DNA of 16,889 nucleotides from WHSM01 sp050701635 (GTDB lineage Bacteria; Actinomycetota; Actinomycetes; Mycobacteriales; Micromonosporaceae): positions 1 through 16,889 of the forward strand of contig JBOGDF010000087.1 of the NCBI GenBank assembly GCA_050701635.1. Reading direction: 5' to 3'. Made by a program: the position numbers and the translations under genes. The notes under the pieces were generated by a model, which was not told the origin of the DNA, searched no databases, and was given only the letters and a program-made list of their open reading frames with translations. Below are positions 6,673 to 15,242 of this stretch, one piece after another. Every line of letters starts with the position of its first letter. The stretch's first letter is position 1.

Positions 6673-8093
6673 GCGCCCCACCCGCCCCACCCGCTCCGGC
6701 GGCACCGGCCGCGGCGACGCTGGCTGTGGAGGTACGCAGCTCGCTCGCCGTCGCGGCGGCCCGCCGGCTCGCCACCACCACCAAGTCGACGCCGCAGTCG
6801 CAGAACATCTCGCCGCGCTGGCTGCAGCGGCAACTGCCGTGGGTCGAAGCCTCCGGCGGCCTCTACCGGGTCAACCGCAGGCTGAGCTACGCCGTCGGCG
6901 ACGGCCGGGTCACGTTCACCAGCACCGGCTCGGCGGTACGCGTCATCCCGCAGGAGCTGCGCGAGCTGCCCGCGCTGCGCGAGCTCGCCGACGACGACGT
7001 GCTGACCGCGGTGGCGGACGAGTTCGAGCAGCGCGAGTACCCGCCCGGCGAGGTGATCGCGGAGTTCGGCAACCCGGTCGACGCGGTGTTCCTGCTGGCC
7101 CACGGCAAGGTGAAACGGGTCGGGGCCGGCGAGTACGGCGAGCCCACCGTCCTGGGTGGACTCGCCGACGGCGACCACTTCGGTGCGCCCGCGCTGCTGC
7201 GGGACGGGGAGCTCTGGGGGTACGCGGTCACCGCGCTGACGCCGTGCACCGTACTGGTGTTGCCTCGTACCCGGCTGAGCCGGTTGATCCGGCGGCACGA
7301 CACGTTGCGGGAGCACCTGAGACGGGTCGCCGCCGCTCCCCGGCAGCCGCAGAACAAGCACGGCGAAGCGGCGATCGCGCTGGCCTCCGGACACGCCGGG
7401 GAGACGGCGCTGCCGGGCACCTTCGTCGACTACGAAACCTCACCTCGGCAGTACGAGCTGTCGCTGGCGCAGACCGTGCTGCGGGTGCACAGCCGGGTCG
7501 CCGACCTCTACAACGAACCGATGGACCAGATCGAGCAACAGCTCCGGCTCACCATCGAGGCGCTGCGGGAACGGCAGGAACACGAGCTGGTCAACAACCC
7601 CGACTTCGGGTTGCTGCACAACGCCGACCTCTCGCAGCGGCTGCACACCCGTACCGGTCCACCGACGCCGGACGACCTGGACGAGCTGGTGTCCCGGCGC
7701 CGCAAGTCGCGGTTCTTCCTGGCGCACCCGCGTACGATCGCCGCCTTCGGGCGGCAGTGCACCGCGCGGGGCGTGTATCCGGCGGTGGTGGGGCTCGACG
7801 GCGCGGCGGTGATCACCTGGCGCGGGGTGCCGATCCTGCCCTGCGACAAGATCCCGATCACGGAGTACGGGACGAGTTCGATCCTGGTGATGCGTACCGG
7901 CGCGGACGACTCCGGTGTGGTCGGGCTGCGCCAGACCGGGCTGCCGGACGAGGTGGAGCCCGGGCTGTCCGTACGGTTCTGCGGCATCGACGAGCACGGC
8001 GTGCTGTCGTACCTGGTCAGCGCGTACTACTCGGCCGCGGTGCTGGTGCCCGACGCGCTGGGAATCCTCGAACACGTCGAGATCGGACGGTGA
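6669..8093 (+). CDS. family 2B encapsulin shell protein, copy 2
   Basis: A 474-residue paralogue of the preceding shell protein; ATG 6669 overlaps the previous stop by 4 bp, so translation is probably coupled. Its N-terminal 18 residues are Ala/Pro-rich (SAPPAPPAPAAPAA), quite unlike the Thr/Asn/Gln-rich tail of copy 1. The arm motif ARRLATTTKSTPQSQ (31-45) and RVNRRLSYAVGDGRVTF (67-83) are shared. The CNB-like insertion (about 100-225) reads HFGAPALL at 170-177, so the acidic residue present after FG in many CNB domains is missing. The HK97 portion from 251 onward runs in register with copy 1, but copy 2 has one residue fewer near 341-350 (VSRRRKSRFF). Two distinct shell genes side by side suggest a mixed shell or two shell types sharing a cargo. 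The prenyl synthase gene follows immediately. Confidence 0.92.
   Translation: MSAPPAPPAPAAPAAATLAVEVRSSLAVAAARRLATTTKSTPQSQNISPRWLQRQLPWVEASGGLYRVNRRLSYAVGDGRVTFTSTGSAVRVIPQELRELPALRELADDDVLTAVADEFEQREYPPGEVIAEFGNPVDAVFLLAHGKVKRVGAGEYGEPTVLGGLADGDHFGAPALLRDGELWGYAVTALTPCTVLVLPRTRLSRLIRRHDTLREHLRRVAAAPRQPQNKHGEAAIALASGHAGETALPGTFVDYETSPRQYELSLAQTVLRVHSRVADLYNEPMDQIEQQLRLTIEALRERQEHELVNNPDFGLLHNADLSQRLHTRTGPPTPDDLDELVSRRRKSRFFLAHPRTIAAFGRQCTARGVYPAVVGLDGAAVITWRGVPILPCDKIPITEYGTSSILVMRTGADDSGVVGLRQTGLPDEVEPGLSVRFCGIDEHGVLSYLVSAYYSAAVLVPDALGILEHVEIGR
7481..7688 (+). repeat. near-identical 208-bp block shared by the two shell genes, copy 2
   Basis: Partner of 6051-6258, with four substitutions: two in the codon for Gln/Glu283, one in a Gln codon (7538) and one at 7661. 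The direct repeats are 1,430 bp apart and could allow unequal recombination that would fuse the two shell genes. Confidence 0.9.
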
Positions 8094-8095
8094 CC

Positions 8096-9139
8096 ATGGC
8101 GACCCTGACCGACCGCACCCCACGTACCGCCGAGGAGGCGTTGGCCGACTGCCGCCGGCTGGTGGAGCCCGCGCTGCGCGCCGCCGTCGACACCCTCCCG
8201 GCCCCGATCCGGTACGTCACTGGCTACCACTTCGGCTGGTGGGACCGTGCCGGCAAGCCCACCGCCGCCGGCGGCAAGGCGCTGCGGCCCACCCTCGCCC
8301 TGCTGGCAGCCGAGGCGGTACGCGGTGACGACGCCGCCCTGGCGGACGCGGTGCCCGCCGCGGTCGCCGTGGAGCTGGTGCACAACTTCACGCTGCTGCA
8401 CGACGACGTGATGGACCGCGACACCACCCGGCGGCACCGGGCCACCGCGTGGCGGGTGTTCGGCACCAGTCCGGCGATCCTGGCCGGGGACAGCCTGCTC
8501 ACGCTGGCGCTGGACGTACTGGCCGCCGCCGACCACCCCGCTGCCCGGCACGCGCTGCGGATGCTGGCCTCCGCGGTGCAGGAGCTGATCGGCGGGCAGA
8601 GCGCGGATCTGGCGTTCGAACGGCGTACCGACGTGGACCTGTCGGAGTGCGTGGCGATGGCTGAGCGGAAGACCGGCGTACTGCTGGGCTGCGCCTGCGC
8701 GCTGGGCGGCCTGTACGCCGGCGCCACCCCCACCCAGGTACGCCGGCTGCGCGGCTTCGGCGCCCAGCTCGGGCTGGCGTTCCAGCACGTGGACGACCTG
8801 CTCGGGATCTGGGGCGAGCCGGCGTCGACCGGCAAGCCGGTGCACTCCGACCTGCGCCGCCGCAAGAAGTCGCTGCCGGTGGTGGCCGCGCTCGCCGCCG
8901 ACAGCCCGTACGCCACCGAGCTGGCCGCGCTCTACCTCACCGACGCCGAGCTGTCCGACGCCGATCTGGCGCGTACCGCCAGTCTGGTGGACTCCGCCGG
9001 GGGCCGCGCCTGGAGCCGGGAGCAGGCGGACCACCTGCTCGACGGCGCGATGCGGCACCTGGCCGCCAGCGACCCGGCGCCCCGGGCCGGTGCCGAGCTC
9101 GCCGCCCTGGCCCGCATGATCGTCCACCGCGAAGGCTGA
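8096..9139 (+). CDS. polyprenyl diphosphate synthase, probable encapsulin cargo
   Basis: A 347-residue trans-isoprenyl diphosphate synthase that condenses isopentenyl diphosphate with an allylic diphosphate. ATG 8096 has GGACGG upstream; GTG 8090, overlapping the shell stop as GTGA, would add two residues. GGKALRP (59-65) binds substrate, the first Asp-rich motif is DDVMD (103-107), the second is DDLLG (233-237, a DDxxG variant), and KKSLP follows at 257-261. Phe98, five residues before the first motif, is the position where a bulky residue limits chain length in GGPP-type enzymes, so a short C15-C20 product is plausible. Polyprenyl transferases are one of the known cargo classes of family 2 encapsulins. 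Only about 12 residues precede the first helix, so no long disordered loading tail is visible. No terpene cyclase is present in the window. Confidence 0.93.
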   Translation: MATLTDRTPRTAEEALADCRRLVEPALRAAVDTLPAPIRYVTGYHFGWWDRAGKPTAAGGKALRPTLALLAAEAVRGDDAALADAVPAAVAVELVHNFTLLHDDVMDRDTTRRHRATAWRVFGTSPAILAGDSLLTLALDVLAAADHPAARHALRMLASAVQELIGGQSADLAFERRTDVDLSECVAMAERKTGVLLGCACALGGLYAGATPTQVRRLRGFGAQLGLAFQHVDDLLGIWGEPASTGKPVHSDLRRRKKSLPVVAALAADSPYATELAALYLTDAELSDADLARTASLVDSAGGRAWSREQADHLLDGAMRHLAASDPAPRAGAELAALARMIVHREG

Positions 9140-9144
9140 GCACC

Positions 9145-9165
9145 GCCGCTCGGGCCTTCAGCGGC
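9145..9165. terminator. possible bidirectional terminator hairpin between converging genes
   Basis: GCCGCT (9145-9150) and AGCGGC (9160-9165) can pair around a 9-nt loop in the 37-bp gap between the prenyl synthase stop and the MFS stop. A competing pairing (GAAGGC 9131-9136 with GCCTTC 9154-9159) exists. There is no U-tract. Confidence 0.35.
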
Positions 9166-9176
9166 CGTGCGTCGGC

Positions 9177-10021
9177 TCAGGCTTGGGCGGGGACCGGCTC
9201 GGGCGAGGGCCGGGTACGGTCCGCCCAGCGGGTGGCGTACGGGATCGCCAGCCCGGTGATCACGAACATCACCGCGAGCGCGATCCAGCCCGGCGTACCC
9301 CAGGCCAGGGCCAGGCTGGTGACCAGCAGCGGCGCCGCCAGCTGCGAGACCTGGAACCCCATCCCGAAGCCCTGGTACTGCCCGTGCCGGCCTTCCGGAG
9401 CCAGGCTGTACGAGATCCCGAACCCTCCCGCCGCCTGCTGCAGCTCGCCCGCGACGTGCACCAGCGATGCGATCACCAGCACCGCCACCGCGACCCACAT
9501 CGAGCGGCCGGCGGCGAGCGCGTACAGCATGCAGGCGGCGGCGATCACGAAGCCGGAGCGGGCCAGCGCGCGCGACGCGCCGGGGGTGTCGTCGGTGCCG
9601 CGGCTGGCGCGTACCTGGAACAGCACGATGGCGGCGCAGTTGACGGCGAACAGCACCGCCACCAGCTGTGCGACGCCGACTGCGCCAGCCCCCACCCGCA
9701 GAGCACCAGCAGCAACGCCCAGAACCCGCGTACGGCCAGCAGCGACAGCATGAACAGGCCGGCGAGCGTGGTCGCCGCGATCACCGTCTCCCGGGGGCCG
9801 ATCCGGTCGGCGAGGTGGCCCAGCGGCGCGGCACCGAGCAGCGCCGCCAGGGCGGCGACCGACAGCGCGACCCCGGCGGTGGTCGCCGGAAGCCCCAGCA
9901 CGCGGGTGTAGTAGATCACCGCAACCGCCATGAACATGCCGCCGCCGATGGTGTTGACCAGCGTGCTGACGGTCAGCACCCGCAACGGGCCGGGCTCGGG
10001 GATCACGCTGGACAGCCGCAT
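9177..10021 (-). pseudogene. MFS transporter broken by an internal deletion and frame change
   Basis: Two pieces of one major facilitator protein lie in different frames. The first runs from ATG 10021 and encodes about four membrane segments, with the MFS loop GHLADRIGPRE between segments 2 and 3, up to LLLVLCGWGLAQSASHS near 9670. The second frame takes over near 9665-9690 (QLVAVLFAVNCAAIVLFQVR) and encodes about five segments to TGA 9177. Intact relatives are about 400 residues with 12 segments; here only about 280 codons exist, and segments about 5-7 with the central loop are missing. A simple sequencing frameshift would not remove these, so a deletion with frame change at the junction fits better. 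The former substrate cannot be told. It converges on the encapsulin operon. Confidence 0.75.
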
Positions 10022-10099
10022 GGTCCCGACCTTACGACGAGAAACCGTACACCCGTACTGAATAAAACTGTGACGCGGCGCCCGTACCAGCGGAAAGAG

Positions 10100-11962
<1,863 letters not shown>

Positions 11963-11972
11963 GGTCGTCCGT

Positions 11973-12001
11973 TCTGTACGTGAGATGCCATCGCCTGTCA
12001 G
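11973..12001 (-). promoter_or_regulatory. candidate lepA promoter
   Basis: On the minus strand CTGACA (12001-11996) and TACAGA (11978-11973) are 17 bp apart. The -10 ends 10 bp before GTG 11962, which supports that start and a very short leader. Confidence 0.42.
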
Positions 12002-12131
12002 CTGCGCGCTGACCGGCATCCATAGTTCCATGCCACGGCGCGGAAGCCGACACGGAGCATCCCGTTCCGCAGGTCACAGAACCTGTACCAGCCCGCCCGC
12101 CGGGAAGGTCATCGGGCGGCTGGCGGCTCGC

Positions 12132-12137
12132 GTACGA
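12132..12137 (+). promoter_or_regulatory. candidate -10 element, near-leaderless transcript
   Basis: TACGAT (TAnnnT match) ends 9 bp before ATG 12147, and no ribosome site lies between. An imperfect GC hairpin (12093-12119) is just upstream. No clear -35. Confidence 0.4.
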
Positions 12138-12146
12138 TCTCCCGTC

Positions 12147-12554
12147 ATGCATCCACAACAGACTCCGCCCGGCGTACTTTCGATCAACACGAAGTACCCG
12201 TTCCTGGCGTTCATGCTCGCCCTGTTCAAGCCCAAGGCCACCATCAACGGCCATGTCGTCCCGCTGAAGTGGGGCGACAACCACGTACCGCTGCCCCCGG
12301 GTCCGCACCACCTGAAGGTCCACGTGCCGTACCTGTGGCCGGTGGGCGTGGCGGAGATGCAGGTCGACACCCGGCAGCAGGCGCCGGTCTACTACGCGGC
12401 GCCCTGGATCGCGTTCATGCGTGGTGCGATCGGTCACCAGCCGGTGGAAAGCCCCGGCAAGGTCGCCGGCATCATCCTCGGCATCGCGCTGCCGCTGGTG
12501 ATCCTGGTGTGCTGCTGCGGGTCGACGCTGCTGGGCATGCTCTCCGAGAGCTGA
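12147..12554 (+). CDS. small protein with C-terminal membrane anchor, function unknown
   Basis: A 135-residue protein starting at ATG 12147. I do not recognise a named family. The N-terminal 100 residues look like a small beta-rich domain: KATINGHVVPLKWGDNHVPL followed by PGPHHLKVHVPYLWPVGVAEMQV, a pattern also seen in actinobacterial proteins with a predicted jelly-roll-like fold, and then residues YYAAPWIAFMRGAIG. A strong membrane segment at about 105-131 (GIILGIALPLVILVCCCG) ends 4 residues before the C-terminus, so it is probably tail-anchored with the domain in the cytoplasm. Three consecutive cysteines lie within the anchor. The real ORF is supported by compact codon use and by its placement between lepA and rpsT, divergent from the former. 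Confidence 0.75.
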   Translation: MHPQQTPPGVLSINTKYPFLAFMLALFKPKATINGHVVPLKWGDNHVPLPPGPHHLKVHVPYLWPVGVAEMQVDTRQQAPVYYAAPWIAFMRGAIGHQPVESPGKVAGIILGIALPLVILVCCCGSTLLGMLSES

Positions 12555-12572
12555 TGTCCGGCCGGGCTGCTT

Positions 12573-12601
12573 TTGGCTGGCTGTCGCGGTCCTGGTAGGC
12601 T
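12573..12601 (+). promoter_or_regulatory. probable rpsT promoter
   Basis: TTGGCT (12573-12578), a 17-bp spacer and TAGGCT (12596-12601) fit the housekeeping sigma pattern. The transcript would have a leader of about 70 nt before GTG 12678. Confidence 0.6.
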
Positions 12602-12677
12602 CGTACCTCGCGCGTGCTGACGTGCCAATGGCATGCGTACGCAATCGAATCCATCTCACCTGACCCGAGGCTGTCGC

Positions 12678-12947
12678 GTGGCGAACATCAAGTCCCAGAT
12701 CAAGCGGAACCGCCAGAACGAGAAGGCGAGGCTGCGTAACAAGGCCGTGAAGTCTTCTCTGAAGACGGCCGTACGCAAGTTCCGCGAGACCGTCGACGCT
12801 GGCGACGTGGAGCAGGCCGGCGCCCTGATGCGCGAGGCCTCCAAGCAGCTCGACAAGGCCGCGAGCAAGGGTGTGATCCACAAGAACCAGGCCGCCAACC
12901 GCAAGTCGGCCCTGGCGCACCAGCTCGCGTCGCTGTCGAGCTCCTGA
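12678..12947 (+). CDS. rpsT: 30S ribosomal protein S20
   Basis: An 89-residue basic, helical protein that binds 16S rRNA early in small-subunit assembly. GTG 12678 follows GAGG (12667-12670) at 7 bp and gives the canonical N-terminus MANIKSQIKRNRQNEKARLRN. Further family features are AVKSSLKTAVRKFRE and the C-terminal KGVIHKNQAANRKSALAHQL. Length is normal for the family. It has its own promoter-like sequence and a strong hairpin 38 bp after the stop, so it appears monocistronic. Codon use is that of a highly expressed gene (AAG, GTC, CGC and AAC dominate). Confidence 0.98.
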   Translation: MANIKSQIKRNRQNEKARLRNKAVKSSLKTAVRKFRETVDAGDVEQAGALMREASKQLDKAASKGVIHKNQAANRKSALAHQLASLSSS

Positions 12948-12985
12948 ACAGCCGGTAGCCGCTCCGCGGCCACCACGCAGCAACC

Positions 12986-13021
12986 ATTCAGCGCCGTCCC
13001 CGTCAGGGGCCGGCGCTGAAT
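12986..13021. terminator. strong terminator hairpin between rpsT and the converging membrane protein gene
   Basis: ATTCAGCGCCG (12986-12996) pairs perfectly with 13011-13021. After one T-C mismatch, CCCC (12998-13001) pairs with GGGG (13006-13009) around a GTCA tetraloop, giving 15 base pairs in all. There is no clear U-tract on either side, as is common in actinomycetes. Its position between converging genes suggests it serves both. Confidence 0.8.
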
Positions 13022-13087
13022 CCGTTCCCTGTGCCGTGAACGCCTCACCGCTGCGCTGTACAGGCGGCCTGCGGTGGCTCCCGGTCT

Positions 13088-13951
13088 CTACGGGCGCCTG
13101 GGGTGGCTCCCGGTCTTCTGGCGCTGCTGCGACGGCCCGGTGGGATCCGCGCCGTGCTCCGACTGCGCGCGCTGCGCCGTGACGCCGACGCCGTTCGGCG
13201 GCGTACCGGTGCGAGGTGCCGGCGGCACTACCGGGTTGACCTGCGTGGGTCGGCTGTCGGTCGCTGCGCTCTCCGACCGGTCCGCAGCCTCGGCGGCAAC
13301 GTCCTCACCATCGGCACCGGCGACGGCGTCCGCGACGGCGTCCGCATCCGCGTTGGCGGTGGCGGCGTCGCTCGCATCGGACTCCGGCTCCGCTACCGTT
13401 GCCTCGTTCTGCTCTGCCGGCACGAGCTCGGGCTCGGGCTCCGGCTCGGCGACTGCTACGGGCTCGGCAGCGCTTCCGGGCTCGGCAGCGCCTTCGGGCT
13501 CGCTAGTAGCCTCGGGCTCGGTGGTGTCCTCAGCAGCGGCTTCGGATTCCGGTTCCACCTGGACCGCCGCAACGGGCTCGTCCGGGACACCCGCCTCCGC
13601 CGGCTCGTCGTACTCGTCGGCGCGGTCCGCCTCGGGTTCCGGCTCGGCGGACCAGTACGTGACGAGTTCGCCGTCGTGGACCGGGTCAGGCGCGGGCGCC
13701 ACTGAACCAGCAGCCGCGCCGGCGATCACGTCGTTGAGCTTGACCATGATGGCGACCACGATCGGCAGCACCGGCACGACCCACCAGCTGATCAGCTCGG
13801 CGAACCCCAGCACCACCGCCACGAAGATGGTCAGTTCGAAGAACACGAAGCAGAGCACGCTGCCGGGCCGGATGTGCTTGAGCCGCAGCACCCTGGCGTA
13901 CAGCGGGCGGGGATCGCGCCGCTTCTTCACCTTGCCGGACGTACCCATCAT
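13088..13951 (-). CDS. two-helix membrane protein with a long acidic low-complexity tail
   Basis: A 287-residue protein of unknown function. ATG 13951 (or the adjacent ATG 13948) follows a GGGGGCGAA site. Residues 1-29 are strongly basic (GKVKKRRDPRPLYARVLRLKH). Two membrane segments lie at about 31-50 and 54-73, with a short turn between them. The remaining 200 residues are Ala/Glu/Pro-rich, with many Glu-Pro and Ala-Glu pairs, no predicted fold and a net negative charge, turning Pro/Arg/Gln-rich in the last 40. With both termini on the same side and a basic N-terminus, the tail should be cytoplasmic. The repetitive sequence is probably prone to length changes. It lies 50 bp downstream of holA on the same strand, so cotranscription is likely. 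Confidence 0.75.
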   Translation of the reverse strand: MMGTSGKVKKRRDPRPLYARVLRLKHIRPGSVLCFVFFELTIFVAVVLGFAELISWWVVPVLPIVVAIMVKLNDVIAGAAAGSVAPAPDPVHDGELVTYWSAEPEPEADRADEYDEPAEAGVPDEPVAAVQVEPESEAAAEDTTEPEATSEPEGAAEPGSAAEPVAVAEPEPEPELVPAEQNEATVAEPESDASDAATANADADAVADAVAGADGEDVAAEAADRSESAATDSRPTQVNPVVPPAPRTGTPPNGVGVTAQRAQSEHGADPTGPSQQRQKTGSHPRRP

Positions 13952-14001
13952 GTTCGCCCCCAGACCTCGCTGCCGCCGCTAACGCCGGCCCGGCGAGGAA
14001 G

Positions 14002-14991
14002 TCATCGGCCACCGCCGGCCGACTCGCCACGGGCGTGCGCCACTGCCAGCACCGCACGCTCCAGGGCGTACCCACGATCATCGGAACCGCCCTTGACCGC
14101 GGCGTTGACCTCGGCCGCGGCATGCATCGCCGCCGCCAGACCAGGCGCGGACCAGCCGCGGGCATTGCGCTGCGCCTTCTCCACTTTCCACGCCGGCATG
14201 CCCAGCGTCGACGCCAGGTGGTACGGATTCCCCCGACCGGCGCTCGCCACCCGGGCCACGGTCCGTACGCCGTCGGCCAGCGCGTCGGCGATCGGCACCG
14301 GATCGACTCCGACGGCGAGCGCCCAGCGCAGCGCCTCCAGCGCCCCCGGCACATCGCCCACCACCGCCGCGTCGGCCACGGTGAAGCCGCTGACCTCGGC
14401 CCGCCCCCGGTAGTACCGCTGGATGGTCTCGACGGACAGCTTGCTGCCCTTGTCGGCGATCAACTGGGCGCACGCGGCCGCCAGCTCACGCAGGTCGGAG
14501 CCGACGGCGGCGACCAGCGCCTCGGCGGCGGATTCGGTGCAGCGGCCGCCCAGCCGGCGTACCTCGTCCAGTACGAAACTGACCCGTTCCCGGTGCCGGC
14601 TGATCCGCGCCGCGGGCACCACCTCGGCGCCGGCCTTGCGCAGCCCGTCGGCGAGCGCCGTGCCCTTGGCCGCGCCGGCGTGCACCACCACCAGGCAGGC
14701 GTCCTCGACCGGGTCCGCCGCGTAGCTCAGCAGCGTGTCCGCCATCGGCTTCTTGACGTCCTGCCCACCCCGGATCACCACCACGCGGAGACCACCGAAC
14801 AACGACGGGCTAACCATCTCGGCGAGCTCGCCGCTGAGCAGGTCGCGGCCGTCGTACTCGTGTACGTCGGCGTGCGGATCGGCGGCGCGCGCGATGCGCG
14901 TGGTCTCGGCGATGGCGCGCGAGACCAGCAGCTCCTCGTCGCCGAGGATCAGGCGTACAGCTGGCAGTCGTGGCGTTGTCACGTCCGCCAT
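14002..14991 (-). CDS. holA: DNA polymerase III subunit delta
   Basis: A 329-residue clamp-loader subunit that opens the beta sliding clamp. ATG 14991 (MADVTTPRLPAVRLILGDEE) is chosen because the family starts with the short strand before the LILGDEELLVSRAI segment; the open frame continues upstream but without family-like sequence. Recognisable parts are FGGLRVVVIRGGQDV and LVVVHAGAAKGTALADGLRKAGAEV in the N-terminal AAA-like domain (degenerate P-loop, as usual for delta), then the helical linker LAAACAQLIADKGSKLSVETIQRYY and the C-terminal collar GFTVADAAVVGDVPGALEALRWAL. In many actinobacteria holA follows comEA-comEC in the same direction; here it is upstream and divergent. Confidence 0.93.
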   Translation of the reverse strand: MADVTTPRLPAVRLILGDEELLVSRAIAETTRIARAADPHADVHEYDGRDLLSGELAEMVSPSLFGGLRVVVIRGGQDVKKPMADTLLSYAADPVEDACLVVVHAGAAKGTALADGLRKAGAEVVPAARISRHRERVSFVLDEVRRLGGRCTESAAEALVAAVGSDLRELAAACAQLIADKGSKLSVETIQRYYRGRAEVSGFTVADAAVVGDVPGALEALRWALAVGVDPVPIADALADGVRTVARVASAGRGNPYHLASTLGMPAWKVEKAQRNARGWSAPGLAAAMHAAAEVNAAVKGGSDDRGYALERAVLAVAHARGESAGGGR

Positions 14992-15180
14992 CGTCGCACG
15001 ACTTGACCTGGGAGTACGCGGCCAGAGCCGCCCAAACGGGTGGTGCGCGCCGCCTGGACGGGCAATCCTCCGCCGTATCACTGGGTCATCTGTGATGTTC
15101 GGAGCGTATTGCCCTGAAAGATCCACTGCGCAACTACCAGCATCCGCGGTACGGCGCAACCTCGTACACAACCACCCTGG

Positions 15181-15189
15181 TTATCCACA
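15181..15189 (+). promoter_or_regulatory. consensus DnaA box
   Basis: TTATCCACA is an exact match to the classical DnaA-binding consensus TTATnCACA. It is single, lies 54 bp before comEA and about 190 bp upstream of holA. One 9-mer in a window this size can occur by chance, although it is AT-rich for this genome. Confidence 0.45.
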
Positions 15190-15230
15190 ATCCGGGGTCG
15201 GTACGGATGCGCACCGGCGTCGTCGCGGCC

Positions 15231-15236
15231 TAGCTT
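15231..15236 (+). promoter_or_regulatory. candidate -10 element for leaderless comEA
   Basis: TAGCTT (TAnnnT) ends 6 bp before GTG 15243, placing transcription start at the start codon. No ribosome site and no clear -35 are present. Confidence 0.4.
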
Positions 15237-15242
15237 CGCCGG

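Larger units (their letters stand above)
14992..15242. other. 251-bp divergent holA/comEA intergenic region
   Basis: Contains no convincing gene. It holds a relatively AT-rich stretch (about 15075-15190), a consensus DnaA box at 15181-15189 and a TAnnnT element close to the comEA start. I see no clear -35/-10 pair for holA. Confidence 0.6.

Noticed and set aside
5239..8093. Crp/Fnr-type transcription regulators, suggested by the CNB-like domains
   Set aside because: No helix-turn-helix is present, and the C-terminal half is the HK97-type shell fold of family 2 encapsulins.
6647..8095. Frame continuous with the prenyl synthase that extends upstream through shell copy 2
   Set aside because: The upstream part is Arg/Ala-rich out-of-frame translation of the shell gene; the real synthase begins at 8096 (or 8090).
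9177..10021. A single sequencing frameshift as the explanation for the split MFS gene
   Set aside because: Restoring the frame would still leave a protein about 120 residues too short, lacking about three membrane segments.
12070..12119. Small inverted repeats (CAGGT/ACCTG and CCGCCCG/CGGGCGG) in the lepA upstream region
   Set aside because: Stems of 5-7 bp are expected by chance in such GC-rich DNA; no function can be argued.
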